Assembly (NCBI GenBank): GCA_023481335.1
Contig: JAMCWI010000138.1
Location: 1 to 7,298 of the forward strand
Source: Bacillota bacterium
Lineage (GTDB): Bacteria > Bacillota > Desulfotomaculia > Desulfotomaculales > Desulfotomaculaceae
Direction of reading: 5' to 3'
DNA: 7,298 bases
Part shown: positions 1 through 6,037 of the stretch, in pieces
Position numbering within the stretch: the stretch's first letter is position 1
How the letters are laid out: every line of letters begins with the position of its first letter
Notes under the pieces: generated by a model
What the model was told of the DNA's origin: nothing
What the model saw: the letters and a program-made list of their open reading frames with translations, nothing else
Databases searched by the model: none
Translations under genes and position numbers: made by a program

Positions 1-106
1 ATCTAGAGCGGAGGATAACCCCCGGGACGGCCCAAACGCCAACCCTCCGGGCAGGCGCAGTCAAGTAGGATAGCGCCACCCCAAAGACGAGAAACACTTT
101 TTTCAT
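1..106 (-). CDS. Possible divergent ORF start, weak hydrophobic N-terminus (runs off the left edge)
   Basis: On the minus strand an ATG at 106-104 (followed by two Lys codons) or a GTG at 97-95 opens a frame that stays open to the window edge. It begins MKKVFLVFGVALSYL, which looks like a signal peptide or first membrane segment, and continues with a more arginine- and proline-rich stretch. An AGAGG sequence at 107-111 touches the ATG but is well spaced (9 nt) for the GTG. If real, this gene is divergent from dnaB. Only about 35 codons are visible and I do not recognise the product. The competing reading is that this stretch is the 3' end of a + strand gene: + frames end with stops at 66-68 and 71-73. 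Confidence 0.22.
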   Translation of the reverse strand, partial: MKKVFLVFGVALSYLTAPARRVGVWAVPGVILRSR

Positions 107-146
107 CCTCTGATGGCGCCGCTTGAGGCATGGTTGGCTTATTAAT

Positions 147-156
147 AGAAGGAGAG
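147..156 (+). promoter_or_regulatory. Ribosome binding site that sets the dnaB start at 160
   Basis: AGAAGGAGAG lies 5 nt (counted from AAGGAG) before the ATG at 160. The in-frame ATG at 130 has no comparable site and would place this Shine-Dalgarno sequence inside the coding region. Confidence 0.8.
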
Positions 157-159
157 ACG

Positions 160-1497
160 ATGCAGGATAGAGTCCCGCCCCAGAATATCGACGCCGAGCA
201 GTCCGTTTTGGGATCGATTATGCTCGACAGCGATGCGATTCATAAAGCAGTCAAGCTGGTGCGCCCCGAAGACTTTTACCGCGAGTCACACCGCGTCATT
301 TACGAGGCGATGCTCTCTTTAAACGAGTCCGGCGAACCGGTGGACCTTATTACCCTTACTGAATGGCTGCGCCAGCACGATGAACTGGAAAAGGTGGGCG
401 GCGTGTCTTATATAGCCGCCCTTTCTGAAATTGTCCCCACGGCGGCCAATGTGGAGTATTACGCCCACATCGTTGAAGAAAAGTCCCTCCTGCGCACGCT
501 GATCCAGGTGTCCACCAGGATTGCGGGAATGGGCTACGAAGAAAGCGAAGAGCCGGAAAAGCTTCTCGCGGAAGCCGAGCGGATGATTTTCGAACTTGGG
601 AGCCGCCGGATTTCAACATCGCTGTACCCGATTAAAGACCTCCTGCAGGAGGCGTGGAAACAGCTGGAGTTCCTCTACAACAAGCGGGGCGAAATAACAG
701 GCATCCCCACGTTTGCCGACCTCGACCGGATCTGCTGCGGGCTTCAACCCAGCGACCTGATCATCCTCGCCGGCCGCCCGAGTATGGGCAAAACCAGCCT
801 GGGCCTTAATATAGCGGCCAACGCCGCTTTAAAAAAGAATATTCCGGTCGCCATATTCAGCCTGGAGATGTCAAAAGAGCAGCTGGTACAGCGCCTTCTC
901 TGCGCCGAGGGCGGGGTGAACCAGCAGCGGGTGCGCAGGGGGGAACTGAGCGCCGAGGACTGGCAGACCCTGCACGAAGCAGAAATACGGCTGGCTGCGG
1001 CGCCTGTTTACATCGACGACACGGCGGCCATCTCCGTCCGCCAGCTGAGGGCCAAATCGAGGCAGCTCAAGATGGAAAACGGGCTGGATCTCATAGTTAT
1101 CGACTACCTGCAGCTAATGCAGGGCAGCCACCGCTCGGAAAACCGCCAGCAGGAGATCGCCGATATTTCCCGCTCCTTAAAAAGCCTGGCCAAGGAATTG
1201 AATGTGCCCGTGCTGGCTTTATCCCAGCTCAGCCGCAATGTGGAGCACAGGGAGAAAAAGAGGCCGGTTATGTCGGACCTGCGCGAATCGGGGAGCCTTG
1301 AGCAGGACGCCGACGTGGTGATGTTTATCTACCGGGACGAGTATTACAACGAAGATACCGACAAAAAGGGCATAGCCGAAATTATCGTCGCAAAACACAG
1401 AAACGGGCCGGTGGGTACCGTGGAACTCGGCTTTTTAAAGGATCTCACCAGGTTTGTGCCGCTAATAAAAAACATCGAAGAGCCAATTACATCTTGA
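160..1497 (+). CDS. dnaB: Replicative DNA helicase DnaB
   Basis: This is the hexameric replicative helicase (DnaC in Bacillus subtilis nomenclature), which unwinds DNA at the replication fork using ATP. From the ATG at 160 it has 445 residues, the normal family length. The N-terminal domain (about 1-110) opens with the typical PPQNIDAEQSVLGSIMLD. A linker follows, then the RecA-like motor domain (about 175-445). Visible motifs are Walker A GRPSMGKT at 205-212, the catalytic Glu in SLEMS at 236, Walker B LIVIDYLQL with Asp315, SDLRESGSLEQDAD, and the C-terminal KHRNG (412-416) with the Arg finger at 414. An in-frame upstream ATG (130) would add ten residues, but the ribosome binding site is just before 160. 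No helicase-loader gene is visible beside it. The stop codon overlaps a promoter-like TTGACA. No intein or frameshift is seen. Confidence 0.98.
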   Translation: MQDRVPPQNIDAEQSVLGSIMLDSDAIHKAVKLVRPEDFYRESHRVIYEAMLSLNESGEPVDLITLTEWLRQHDELEKVGGVSYIAALSEIVPTAANVEYYAHIVEEKSLLRTLIQVSTRIAGMGYEESEEPEKLLAEAERMIFELGSRRISTSLYPIKDLLQEAWKQLEFLYNKRGEITGIPTFADLDRICCGLQPSDLIILAGRPSMGKTSLGLNIAANAALKKNIPVAIFSLEMSKEQLVQRLLCAEGGVNQQRVRRGELSAEDWQTLHEAEIRLAAAPVYIDDTAAISVRQLRAKSRQLKMENGLDLIVIDYLQLMQGSHRSENRQQEIADISRSLKSLAKELNVPVLALSQLSRNVEHREKKRPVMSDLRESGSLEQDADVVMFIYRDEYYNEDTDKKGIAEIIVAKHRNGPVGTVELGFLKDLTRFVPLIKNIEEPITS

Positions 1498-1523
1498 CAG
1501 CAAACACCTAATTTTGTTAACAT
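1494..1523 (+). promoter_or_regulatory. Promoter-like sequence overlapping the dnaB stop codon
   Basis: TTGACA (1494-1499) is followed after 18 nt by TAACAT (1518-1523), a 6/6 -35 and a 4/6 -10 match. It would start transcription near 1530 and run through the repeat block at 1577-1680 toward the FAD-protein gene. The -10 is weak, so this is a candidate only. Confidence 0.35.
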
Positions 1524-1576
1524 GAACTTGTTGCCCCGGGAATAAGAAAACGTACAATTGCATTCTCTAGCGGAAC

Positions 1577-1680
1577 GGGGACACACCTTCTTGGTTTTCA
1601 TTAATTCGACACTGAATCTTTCATCTTATAAGGAGTTGGCCCTGCGTTATTTCTGATTTTTCGAATGAAGGAATGTCCCC
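1577..1680. repeat. 104-bp element with imperfect inverted ends (copy 1)
   Basis: The left arm GGGGACACACCTTC (1577-1590) and right arm GAAGGAATGTCCCC (1667-1680) are inverted repeats matching at 12 of 14 positions. An additional ATTCGA/TCGAAT pair (1604-1609 and 1661-1666) abuts the right arm. The same two arms, swapped, bound another 104-bp segment at 4614-4717. No ORF of note lies inside. The arrangement resembles a small non-autonomous mobile element or a REP doublet of the kind moved by Y1 (IS200-like/RAYT) transposases. That assignment is inference; no transposase is in this window. Confidence 0.6.
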
Positions 1681-1751
1681 AAGATAGAGCGAGACGGAAC
1701 TCAGATAGCAACTTTTATTGGTTTGTTGTTTGGGTTTTTTTTATGTCGGCC

Positions 1752-1782
1752 TATAATATATAATTAAGGCAATACCGGGAGG
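1752..1782 (+). promoter_or_regulatory. Tandem TATAAT boxes and Shine-Dalgarno before the FAD-protein gene
   Basis: Two perfect TATAAT hexamers lie at 1752-1757 and 1759-1764, in an AT-rich patch. No good -35 sits 16-18 nt upstream of either; that region is T-rich, with a run of eight T at 1735-1742. GGGAGG at 1777-1782, 9 nt before the TTG at 1792, is a strong ribosome binding site and sets that start. If either -10 is used, the 5' leader is only about 20-30 nt. Confidence 0.5.
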
Positions 1783-1791
1783 CTGCAATTA

Positions 1792-3189
1792 TTGAATACT
1801 TCCAGGAAATCATATGATGTAATTATAGTAGGGGCCGGACCTGCCGGAATTTTTGCCGCTTTTGAAATGGTAACCCGGAAGACGGGGCTGAAAATTTTAA
1901 TTCTTGAAAAAGGGCGCGGCATTGAGGATCGCGTCTGCCTGTCAAAAGAAAAAAACACGGCCTGCTTCAAGTGTTCACCCTGTTCCACCACCTGTGGCTG
2001 GGGGGGCGCCGGCGCCTTTAGCGACGGCAAGCTTACTCTCTCCACGGAGATAGGCGGAAGCCTGGAGCAGTATATCGGAGAAAAACAGCTGGCCGGGATG
2101 ATAGAATATGTAGACCGGACCTACTGTAAATTTGGCGCCCCCGAAGAAGTATTCGGTTTGGAGCACGCGGAAGAAATCCAGAATATGCAGCGTAAGGCGG
2201 TGCTCTCCGAATTAAAGCTCATTCCTGTCCGGATCAGGCACATGGGCACCGGCCGCTGCATGGAAGTGCTCCAGCGGATGTACGAGTTTCTGGTAGCCCG
2301 CGGGGTTGAGGTGCGCACCTCCTGCCAGGTGAGTGAAATACTGGTTGATGACGGCGCCGTTACCGGTGTCGCGACCACTTCGGGTGAAAAATACAGCGCC
2401 GGCTGCGTCATAATGGCGCCGGGCCGTGAGGGCGCGAGATGGCTCAGCAGGGAAACGAAGCGGCTTGGGCTCTCCCTGTCGATCAACCCGGTTGACATAG
2501 GTGTGCGGGTGGAACTGCCCGCCGCCGTGACCGACCACCTCACCAGGATTTTTTACGAGGCAAAATTTATTTACTATTCTCGCACTTTTAATGACAGGGT
2601 ACGTACTTTTTGCATGAACCCGAACGGCGAAGTGGTGCTTGAAAACAATGACGGCCTGGTCACAGTAAACGGCCACAGCCACGCCTATAAAAAGACCGTT
2701 AACACTAACTTTGCCGTGCTGGTAAGCAAAACTTTCACGGAGCCTTTTAAGGAGCCGATTGCCTACGGGCGTTATATCGCCAGCCTGGCGAACCTTCTTA
2801 GCGGCGGCGTTATTGTCCAGAGCATGGGCGACCTGCTGGACGGCCACCGGTCAAACAGGGAAAGGCTGGCCAAGTGCCTGACCGTGCCCACTCTTTCCGA
2901 AGCCACACCCGGCGACTTGAGCCTGGTGCTGCCGTACCGGTACCTGACCGGCATCGTCGAGATGCTGAAGGCTTTAGACAAGGTGGCGCCCGGGGTATAC
3001 TCGCGCTATACCCTTCTATACGGGGTTGAGGTAAAGTTCTATTCTTCGCGTCTGGACCTTTCCCCGCAGCTTTCGACCAAAATAAAAAACCTCTTTGCGG
3101 CCGGCGACGGCGCAGGCGTGACCAGGGGCCTTGTCCAGGCGTCTATTTCCGGCGTGATTGCAGCGCGGGAAATATTAAAGAGGATTTGA
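1792..3189 (+). CDS. FAD-dependent dehydrogenase, COG2509-like, function unknown
   Basis: This 465-residue flavoprotein starts at a TTG placed 9 nt after GGGAGG. The N-terminal dinucleotide-binding fold is plain: YDVIIVGAGPAG (residues 8-19), with the ribose-binding Glu at 39 in LILEKG. The second FAD-contacting motif is at the C-terminus, NLFAAGDGAG (433-442), followed by TRGLVQASISG. Between them is CX2CX2CX3C (Cys58, 61, 64, 68), leading into GWGGAGAFSDGKL, which I take as a hallmark of the uncharacterised dehydrogenase family COG2509. The substrate and electron acceptor are not known. No signal peptide or membrane segment is seen, so it is probably cytoplasmic. It lies 50 bp upstream of purA on the same strand with no terminator between, so co-transcription is likely, though a role in purine synthesis does not follow from that. 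The family call is confident; the reaction is not. Confidence 0.88.
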   Translation: MNTSRKSYDVIIVGAGPAGIFAAFEMVTRKTGLKILILEKGRGIEDRVCLSKEKNTACFKCSPCSTTCGWGGAGAFSDGKLTLSTEIGGSLEQYIGEKQLAGMIEYVDRTYCKFGAPEEVFGLEHAEEIQNMQRKAVLSELKLIPVRIRHMGTGRCMEVLQRMYEFLVARGVEVRTSCQVSEILVDDGAVTGVATTSGEKYSAGCVIMAPGREGARWLSRETKRLGLSLSINPVDIGVRVELPAAVTDHLTRIFYEAKFIYYSRTFNDRVRTFCMNPNGEVVLENNDGLVTVNGHSHAYKKTVNTNFAVLVSKTFTEPFKEPIAYGRYIASLANLLSGGVIVQSMGDLLDGHRSNRERLAKCLTVPTLSEATPGDLSLVLPYRYLTGIVEMLKALDKVAPGVYSRYTLLYGVEVKFYSSRLDLSPQLSTKIKNLFAAGDGAGVTRGLVQASISGVIAAREILKRI

Positions 3190-3239
3190 GCGCATATATA
3201 TATTTTCGGTAACAAATAAGCTGGGGGGAATCCTATTTT

Positions 3240-4529
3240 ATGTCTACCGTAGTAATCATCGGCGCCCAATGGGGAGACGAGGGAAAGGGTAAAGTGACCG
3301 ATTTTTTGGCCGCGAAGGCGGACATGGTGGTGCGCTACCAGGGGGGGAACAACGCCGGCCATACAGTCGTCGTTGAAGGCCGCGAGTATAAGCTGCATTT
3401 AATACCGTCCGGCATCCTTTACCCGGGTAAAACGTGCATAATCGGCAGCGGCGTGGTGATCGACCCGGAAGTGCTCATTGCCGAACTGGACGCGCTCGGG
3501 AAGCGGGGCATCAGCACGTCTAACTTAAAGATCAGCCAGCGGGCGCACGTCATTTTTCCCTATCACAGGCGGCTGGACCAGGTGGAGGAAGATCGCAAGG
3601 GCGATCAAAAAATAGGCACCACCGGCCGGGGTATCGGCCCCGCCTACATGGACAAATCGGCCCGCGTGGGCATCCGCATGATCGACCTGATCGACGAGGA
3701 GGAGTTCAAGGCCCTCCTGGAAATGAACCTGGAAGTCAAAAACCACCTCCTTACAGCGGTCTACGGCAGTGAGAAGTTTGATTTCACAGAGATTTACGGG
3801 GCCTACCGCAAATACGCCGAAACCCTTTCCGGGCTCGTTGAAGATGTGTCGGTAATTGTTAACGAGGCAATAAACAGCGGTAAGAATGTCCTTTTTGAGG
3901 GCGCTCAGGGGACGCTCCTCGACCTCGACCACGGCACCTACCCCTTTGTTACATCCTCGCACCCTTCAGCCGGCGCCGCCTGCCTGGGGGCCGGGATTGG
4001 CCCGACTAAGATAGACAGGGTAATCGGGGTCGCCAAGGCCTACACCACCAGGGTCGGGGAGGGGCCTTTCCCAACCGAGCTGCTGGACGAAACAGGCGAG
4101 CATATTCGCGCTAAAGGCGGGGAGTTTGGCACCACAACAGGCCGGCCGAGGCGCTGCGGCTGGTTTGACGGCGTTATAGGCCGGTATTCCGCCCGGATCA
4201 ACGGGCTGGACCACCTGGCCATCACCAAGCTGGACGTCTTGACCGGCCTGGAAAAGTTAAAAATTTGCACAGGTTATATTTACCGCGGTGATGTGCTGAA
4301 CGAATTTCCGGCCAGCCTGAAAGTGTTGAATGAGTGCGAGCCGGTATACGAGGAGTTTCCCGGCTGGCAGGAAGACATAACAGGAGCGCGTAAAATTTCC
4401 GACCTGCCGGCCAACGCCAGGAAGTACATGGAGCGCGTAGAGCAGGTCTCAGGCGTGCCGGTGGCCGTTATCGGAGTCGGCAGCCAGCGGGACCAGGTGA
4501 TCGTTGTTACAGACCTTTACCAGGCGTAA
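3240..4529 (+). CDS. purA: Adenylosuccinate synthetase
   Basis: This enzyme joins IMP and aspartate using GTP to make adenylosuccinate, the first committed step from IMP to AMP, in the cytoplasm. It is 429 residues, full length for the family. Motifs in order: GAQWGDEGKGK (8-18) with catalytic Asp13, NNAGHTV (37-43) with catalytic His41, TTGRGIGPA (127-135), FEGAQGTLLDLDHGTYPFVTSSHP (begins near 219), TTTGRPRRCGWFD (from 298, the aspartate/IMP loop), the guanine-binding ITKLDVLTGL, and near the C-terminus VGSQRDQ. All expected active-site residues are present. The ATG is preceded by a G-rich GGGGGG at 3223-3228, spaced 11 nt. No purine-repressor box or G-box riboswitch is seen in the 50-bp gap, so expression probably depends on the promoter of the gene upstream. 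dnaB close to purA recalls the layout in Bacillus subtilis. Confidence 0.98.
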   Translation: MSTVVIIGAQWGDEGKGKVTDFLAAKADMVVRYQGGNNAGHTVVVEGREYKLHLIPSGILYPGKTCIIGSGVVIDPEVLIAELDALGKRGISTSNLKISQRAHVIFPYHRRLDQVEEDRKGDQKIGTTGRGIGPAYMDKSARVGIRMIDLIDEEEFKALLEMNLEVKNHLLTAVYGSEKFDFTEIYGAYRKYAETLSGLVEDVSVIVNEAINSGKNVLFEGAQGTLLDLDHGTYPFVTSSHPSAGAACLGAGIGPTKIDRVIGVAKAYTTRVGEGPFPTELLDETGEHIRAKGGEFGTTTGRPRRCGWFDGVIGRYSARINGLDHLAITKLDVLTGLEKLKICTGYIYRGDVLNEFPASLKVLNECEPVYEEFPGWQEDITGARKISDLPANARKYMERVEQVSGVPVAVIGVGSQRDQVIVVTDLYQA

Positions 4530-4588
4530 TTGATTGTTTTGAGCGGTATTGAGCCGCGGTTTCAGCCCGCGCGCCATACCTGCGCAAA

Positions 4589-4628
4589 TCGGGGAAATTC
4601 CTTCGCTCTAATCGGGGACATTCCTTCG
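4589..4628. repeat. Tandem pair of left arms of the repeat element
   Basis: TCGGGGAAATTCCTTCG (4589-4605) and TCGGGGACATTCCTTCG (4612-4628) match at 16 of 17 positions with a 23-bp period. The inner copy is the left arm of the 104-bp element at 4614-4717. Confidence 0.8.
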
Positions 4629-4717
4629 ATGAGGGAAACTAAATTTTAAAAAATTTGTCCTGATGATTTTAGAAGAGCAAATGGAACTTCTAAAAGGAAC
4701 CGGGAAGGTGTGTCCCC
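4614..4717. repeat. 104-bp element with imperfect inverted ends (copy 2, reversed)
   Basis: The left arm GGGGACATTCCTTC (4614-4627) is the exact reverse complement of the right arm of copy 1. The right arm GAAGGTGTGTCCCC (4704-4717) is the exact reverse complement of copy 1's left arm. The copy therefore lies in the opposite orientation, with the same outer length of 104 bp. The interiors share little by eye. Inside are an AT-only palindrome (4641-4656) and a perfect 9-bp stem, TTTTAGAAG / CTTCTAAAA (4667-4675 and 4687-4695, 11-nt loop). It sits just upstream of the aminotransferase gene and may be part of its leader. A small mobile or REP-doublet origin is inferred. Confidence 0.6.
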
Positions 4718-4745
4718 GTACCTCTGTTGGTGTGTCCCCATACCT
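4707..4745. repeat. Tandem pair of right arms of the repeat element
   Basis: GGTGTGTCCCCGTACCT (4707-4723) and GGTGTGTCCCCATACCT (4729-4745) match at 16 of 17 positions with a 22-bp period. The first copy overlaps the right arm of the 104-bp element. The block ends 21 bp before the aminotransferase start codon. Confidence 0.8.
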
Positions 4746-4753
4746 TTTAAACC

Positions 4754-4758
4754 TGGAG
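4754..4758 (+). promoter_or_regulatory. Ribosome binding site that sets the aminotransferase start at 4767
   Basis: A TGGAG sequence lies about 8 nt before the ATG at 4767. The longer in-frame GTG start at 4710 would fall inside the dispersed repeat and add 19 residues that look unlike the family's N-terminus. Confidence 0.65.
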
Positions 4759-4766
4759 CTGTCCAT

Positions 4767-5621
4767 ATGCGCCTAGTCTATCTGAACGGTGAATTTGTAC
4801 CGGAGTCAGAGGCCAAAATTTCAGTTTTTGACCGCGGTTTTTTGTACGGAGACGGCATATTTGAAACGATCCGGGCGTACAATGGGCGCCTGTTCCGGCT
4901 GGGCCGGCACATGGAGAGGCTGAGGCGGTCGGCGGAATTAATCGCCTTAAGCCTGACGCACGGCCCCCGCTATTTTGCCGCGATAGCAGAGGAGACGTTA
5001 GAGGTCAACCGCCTTATAAACGCTACGGTCCGGCTCAGCGTATCGCGCGGCCGGGGCGCGCCAGGGCTGTCCCCCGCGAAATGCGGTCGTCCGACGGTAG
5101 TTTGCTCGGCGCGCGAAGTGCAGGAGGGTCTTAAAGCGAAGCAGGAGGCGGGGGTCGGCGCAGTGCTGGTAAACACCAGGCGGACCCCGCGAGAGTGCCT
5201 GGACTCCCGCGCCAAGACCTTTAATTTCCTGAACAATATCATGGCCAGGATAGAGGCTGACACCGCCGGAGCTTTTGAGGGGATCATGCTGAACGGCGCG
5301 GGCCAGGTGACCGAGGGTACGGTCAGCAACGTGTTTTTTTGCCGCGCGGGCGCCCTCTGCACCCCTTCGGTGGAAACGGGCATCCTCCCCGGGATCGCCC
5401 GGGAAACGGTACTGGAAATAGCTTCAAACATGGGCGTTGAGAAGGTGGAGGGGTATTTTACGGCGGAAGACCTTTCTTGCGCCGGAGAAATTTTTCTTAC
5501 AAATTCAAACTGGGAAGTTATGCCCGTGGTTCTACTGGATGGAAGGGCGGTCGGCGCCGGCGCGCCGGGGGCGATAACCGCCAGGCTGGCCCGGGGGTAC
5601 CGGTCGCTTGTGGATGAATAG
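4767..5621 (+). CDS. Class IV aminotransferase (PLP fold-type IV; BCAT / D-amino acid transaminase / ADC lyase family)
   Basis: This 284-residue pyridoxal-phosphate enzyme belongs to the family that holds branched-chain aminotransferase, D-amino acid transaminase and 4-amino-4-deoxychorismate lyase. It opens with the family start MRLVYLNGEFVPESEAKIS and the signature DRGFLYGDGIFETIRAYNG. Then come RLSVSRGRG, the PLP Schiff-base lysine at residue 150 in RAKTFNFLNN, Glu183 in QVTEGTVSNVF (pyridine nitrogen contact), LPGIARETVLEIA, and a late FLTNSNWEVMPVV. The length and the KTFNFLNNIMARIEA segment fit D-amino acid transaminase or ADC lyase at least as well as IlvE, so no gene symbol is given. 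All catalytic residues are present. No partner pab, ilv or dat gene lies beside it. The gene seems to stand alone between a repeat block and a tRNA cluster. No clear terminator follows; a GC-rich possible hairpin begins at the stop codon. Confidence 0.9.
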   Translation: MRLVYLNGEFVPESEAKISVFDRGFLYGDGIFETIRAYNGRLFRLGRHMERLRRSAELIALSLTHGPRYFAAIAEETLEVNRLINATVRLSVSRGRGAPGLSPAKCGRPTVVCSAREVQEGLKAKQEAGVGAVLVNTRRTPRECLDSRAKTFNFLNNIMARIEADTAGAFEGIMLNGAGQVTEGTVSNVFFCRAGALCTPSVETGILPGIARETVLEIASNMGVEKVEGYFTAEDLSCAGEIFLTNSNWEVMPVVLLDGRAVGAGAPGAITARLARGYRSLVDE

Positions 5622-5628
5622 GTGCCCC

Positions 5629-5646
5629 GGCCCCGGCGGCCCCGGC
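5629..5646. repeat. Two perfect 9-bp GC-rich tandem units
   Basis: GGCCCCGGC occurs twice in a row directly after the aminotransferase stop codon. The surrounding 5621-5649 could fold by pairing GGTGCC with GGCGCC, but no T run follows, so I do not call it a terminator. Confidence 0.7.
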
Positions 5647-5686
5647 GCCTGTCCCTTCACTTATGAATTTTGTGGTGTCGGCCCCT

Positions 5687-5710
5687 TAACTTATTAACTT
5701 ATTAACTTAT
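5687..5710. repeat. Three perfect 8-bp tandem units (TAACTTAT)
   Basis: TAACTTAT is repeated three times without change. It is preceded at about 5656-5665 by a related CACTTATG. The rest of 5622-5808 holds no gene that I can see. Confidence 0.85.
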
Positions 5711-5808
5711 TCTTCTAAATCTGACTCTTAAACTGAGAATGTGAGCCGGGATTTACATGATCTGTTTATGGTGGCACACTGAGGGCTGTTATTTTACAAA
5801 AATCACCG

Positions 5809-5837
5809 TTGACACGGGTACATTGATATAGTATTAT
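5809..5837 (+). promoter_or_regulatory. Sigma-A-type promoter of the tRNA-Lys/tRNA-Glu unit
   Basis: TTGACA (5809-5814), 17-nt spacer, TATTAT (5832-5837): a 6/6 -35 and 5/6 -10 at ideal spacing. Start of transcription is expected near 5844, giving a leader of about 11 nt before tRNA-Lys. Confidence 0.88.
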
Positions 5838-5854
5838 ATTGTTCTGTAAGCTGC

Positions 5855-5930
5855 GGGCCATTAGCTCAGTCGGTAGAGCACCTGACTTTTAATCAGGGTG
5901 TCGGTGGTTCGAGTCCACCATGGCTCACCA
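5855..5930 (+). tRNA. tRNA-Lys (anticodon UUU)
   Basis: This 76-nt cloverleaf has the acceptor stem GGGCCAT/ATGGCTC (one G-U pair), D arm GCTC...GAGC, anticodon stem CCTGA/TCAGG with loop CTTTTAA, and T arm GGTGG TTCGAGT CCACC. The anticodon TTT is at 5888-5890 and reads AAA/AAG. The terminal CCA is encoded (5928-5930). It is the first gene after a strong promoter and is followed after 4 nt by a palindromic element. Confidence 0.98.
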
Positions 5931-5934
5931 AAAC

Positions 5935-6031
5935 TGGAAGTTAGAAGTTGGAAGTTAGAGGTTAGATTAAGAAGGAATTCGGTGTTGCCGAATTTCGGAC
6001 AAGAAATCCAATTTCCAACCTCCAACATCCA
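5935..6031. repeat. 97-bp palindromic element between tRNA-Lys and tRNA-Glu
   Basis: The outer arms 5935-5959 and 6007-6031 are inverted repeats matching at 20 of 25 positions. The left arm is itself built from GGAAGTTAGAAGTT-like direct repeats. At the centre is a perfect hairpin, AATTCGG (5976-5982), 5-nt loop, CCGAATT (5988-5994). It begins 4 nt after one tRNA and ends 6 nt before the next, and holds no ORF. A REP/MITE-like mobile origin is likely but not shown here. Confidence 0.7.
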
Positions 6032-6037
6032 ATATGG

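Noticed and set aside
1707..1742. Possible terminator: AGCAAC / GTTGTT followed by eight T
   Set aside because: The stem is six pairs with one G-T, AT-rich, with a 12-nt loop and four bases before the T run. It is too weak to call.
2212..2847. 211-codon minus-strand ORF inside the FAD gene
   Set aside because: It lies wholly inside a gene with clear conserved motifs and has no recognisable domain. Long antisense frames are common in GC-rich coding DNA.
3190..3239. Purine riboswitch or purine operator before purA
   Set aside because: The gap is only 50 bp and shows neither the riboswitch stem pattern nor a recognisable operator.
4542..4572. GC-rich hairpins just after purA (GCGG/CCGC; CGCGG/CCGCG)
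   Set aside because: Stems are only 4-5 bp, mutually exclusive, and no T run follows, so they do not support a terminator call.
5935..6031. CRISPR-like reading of the GGAAGTTAGAAGTT repeats between the tRNA genes
   Set aside because: The units are short, adjoining and imperfect with no unique spacers. The main symmetry is inverted, not direct.
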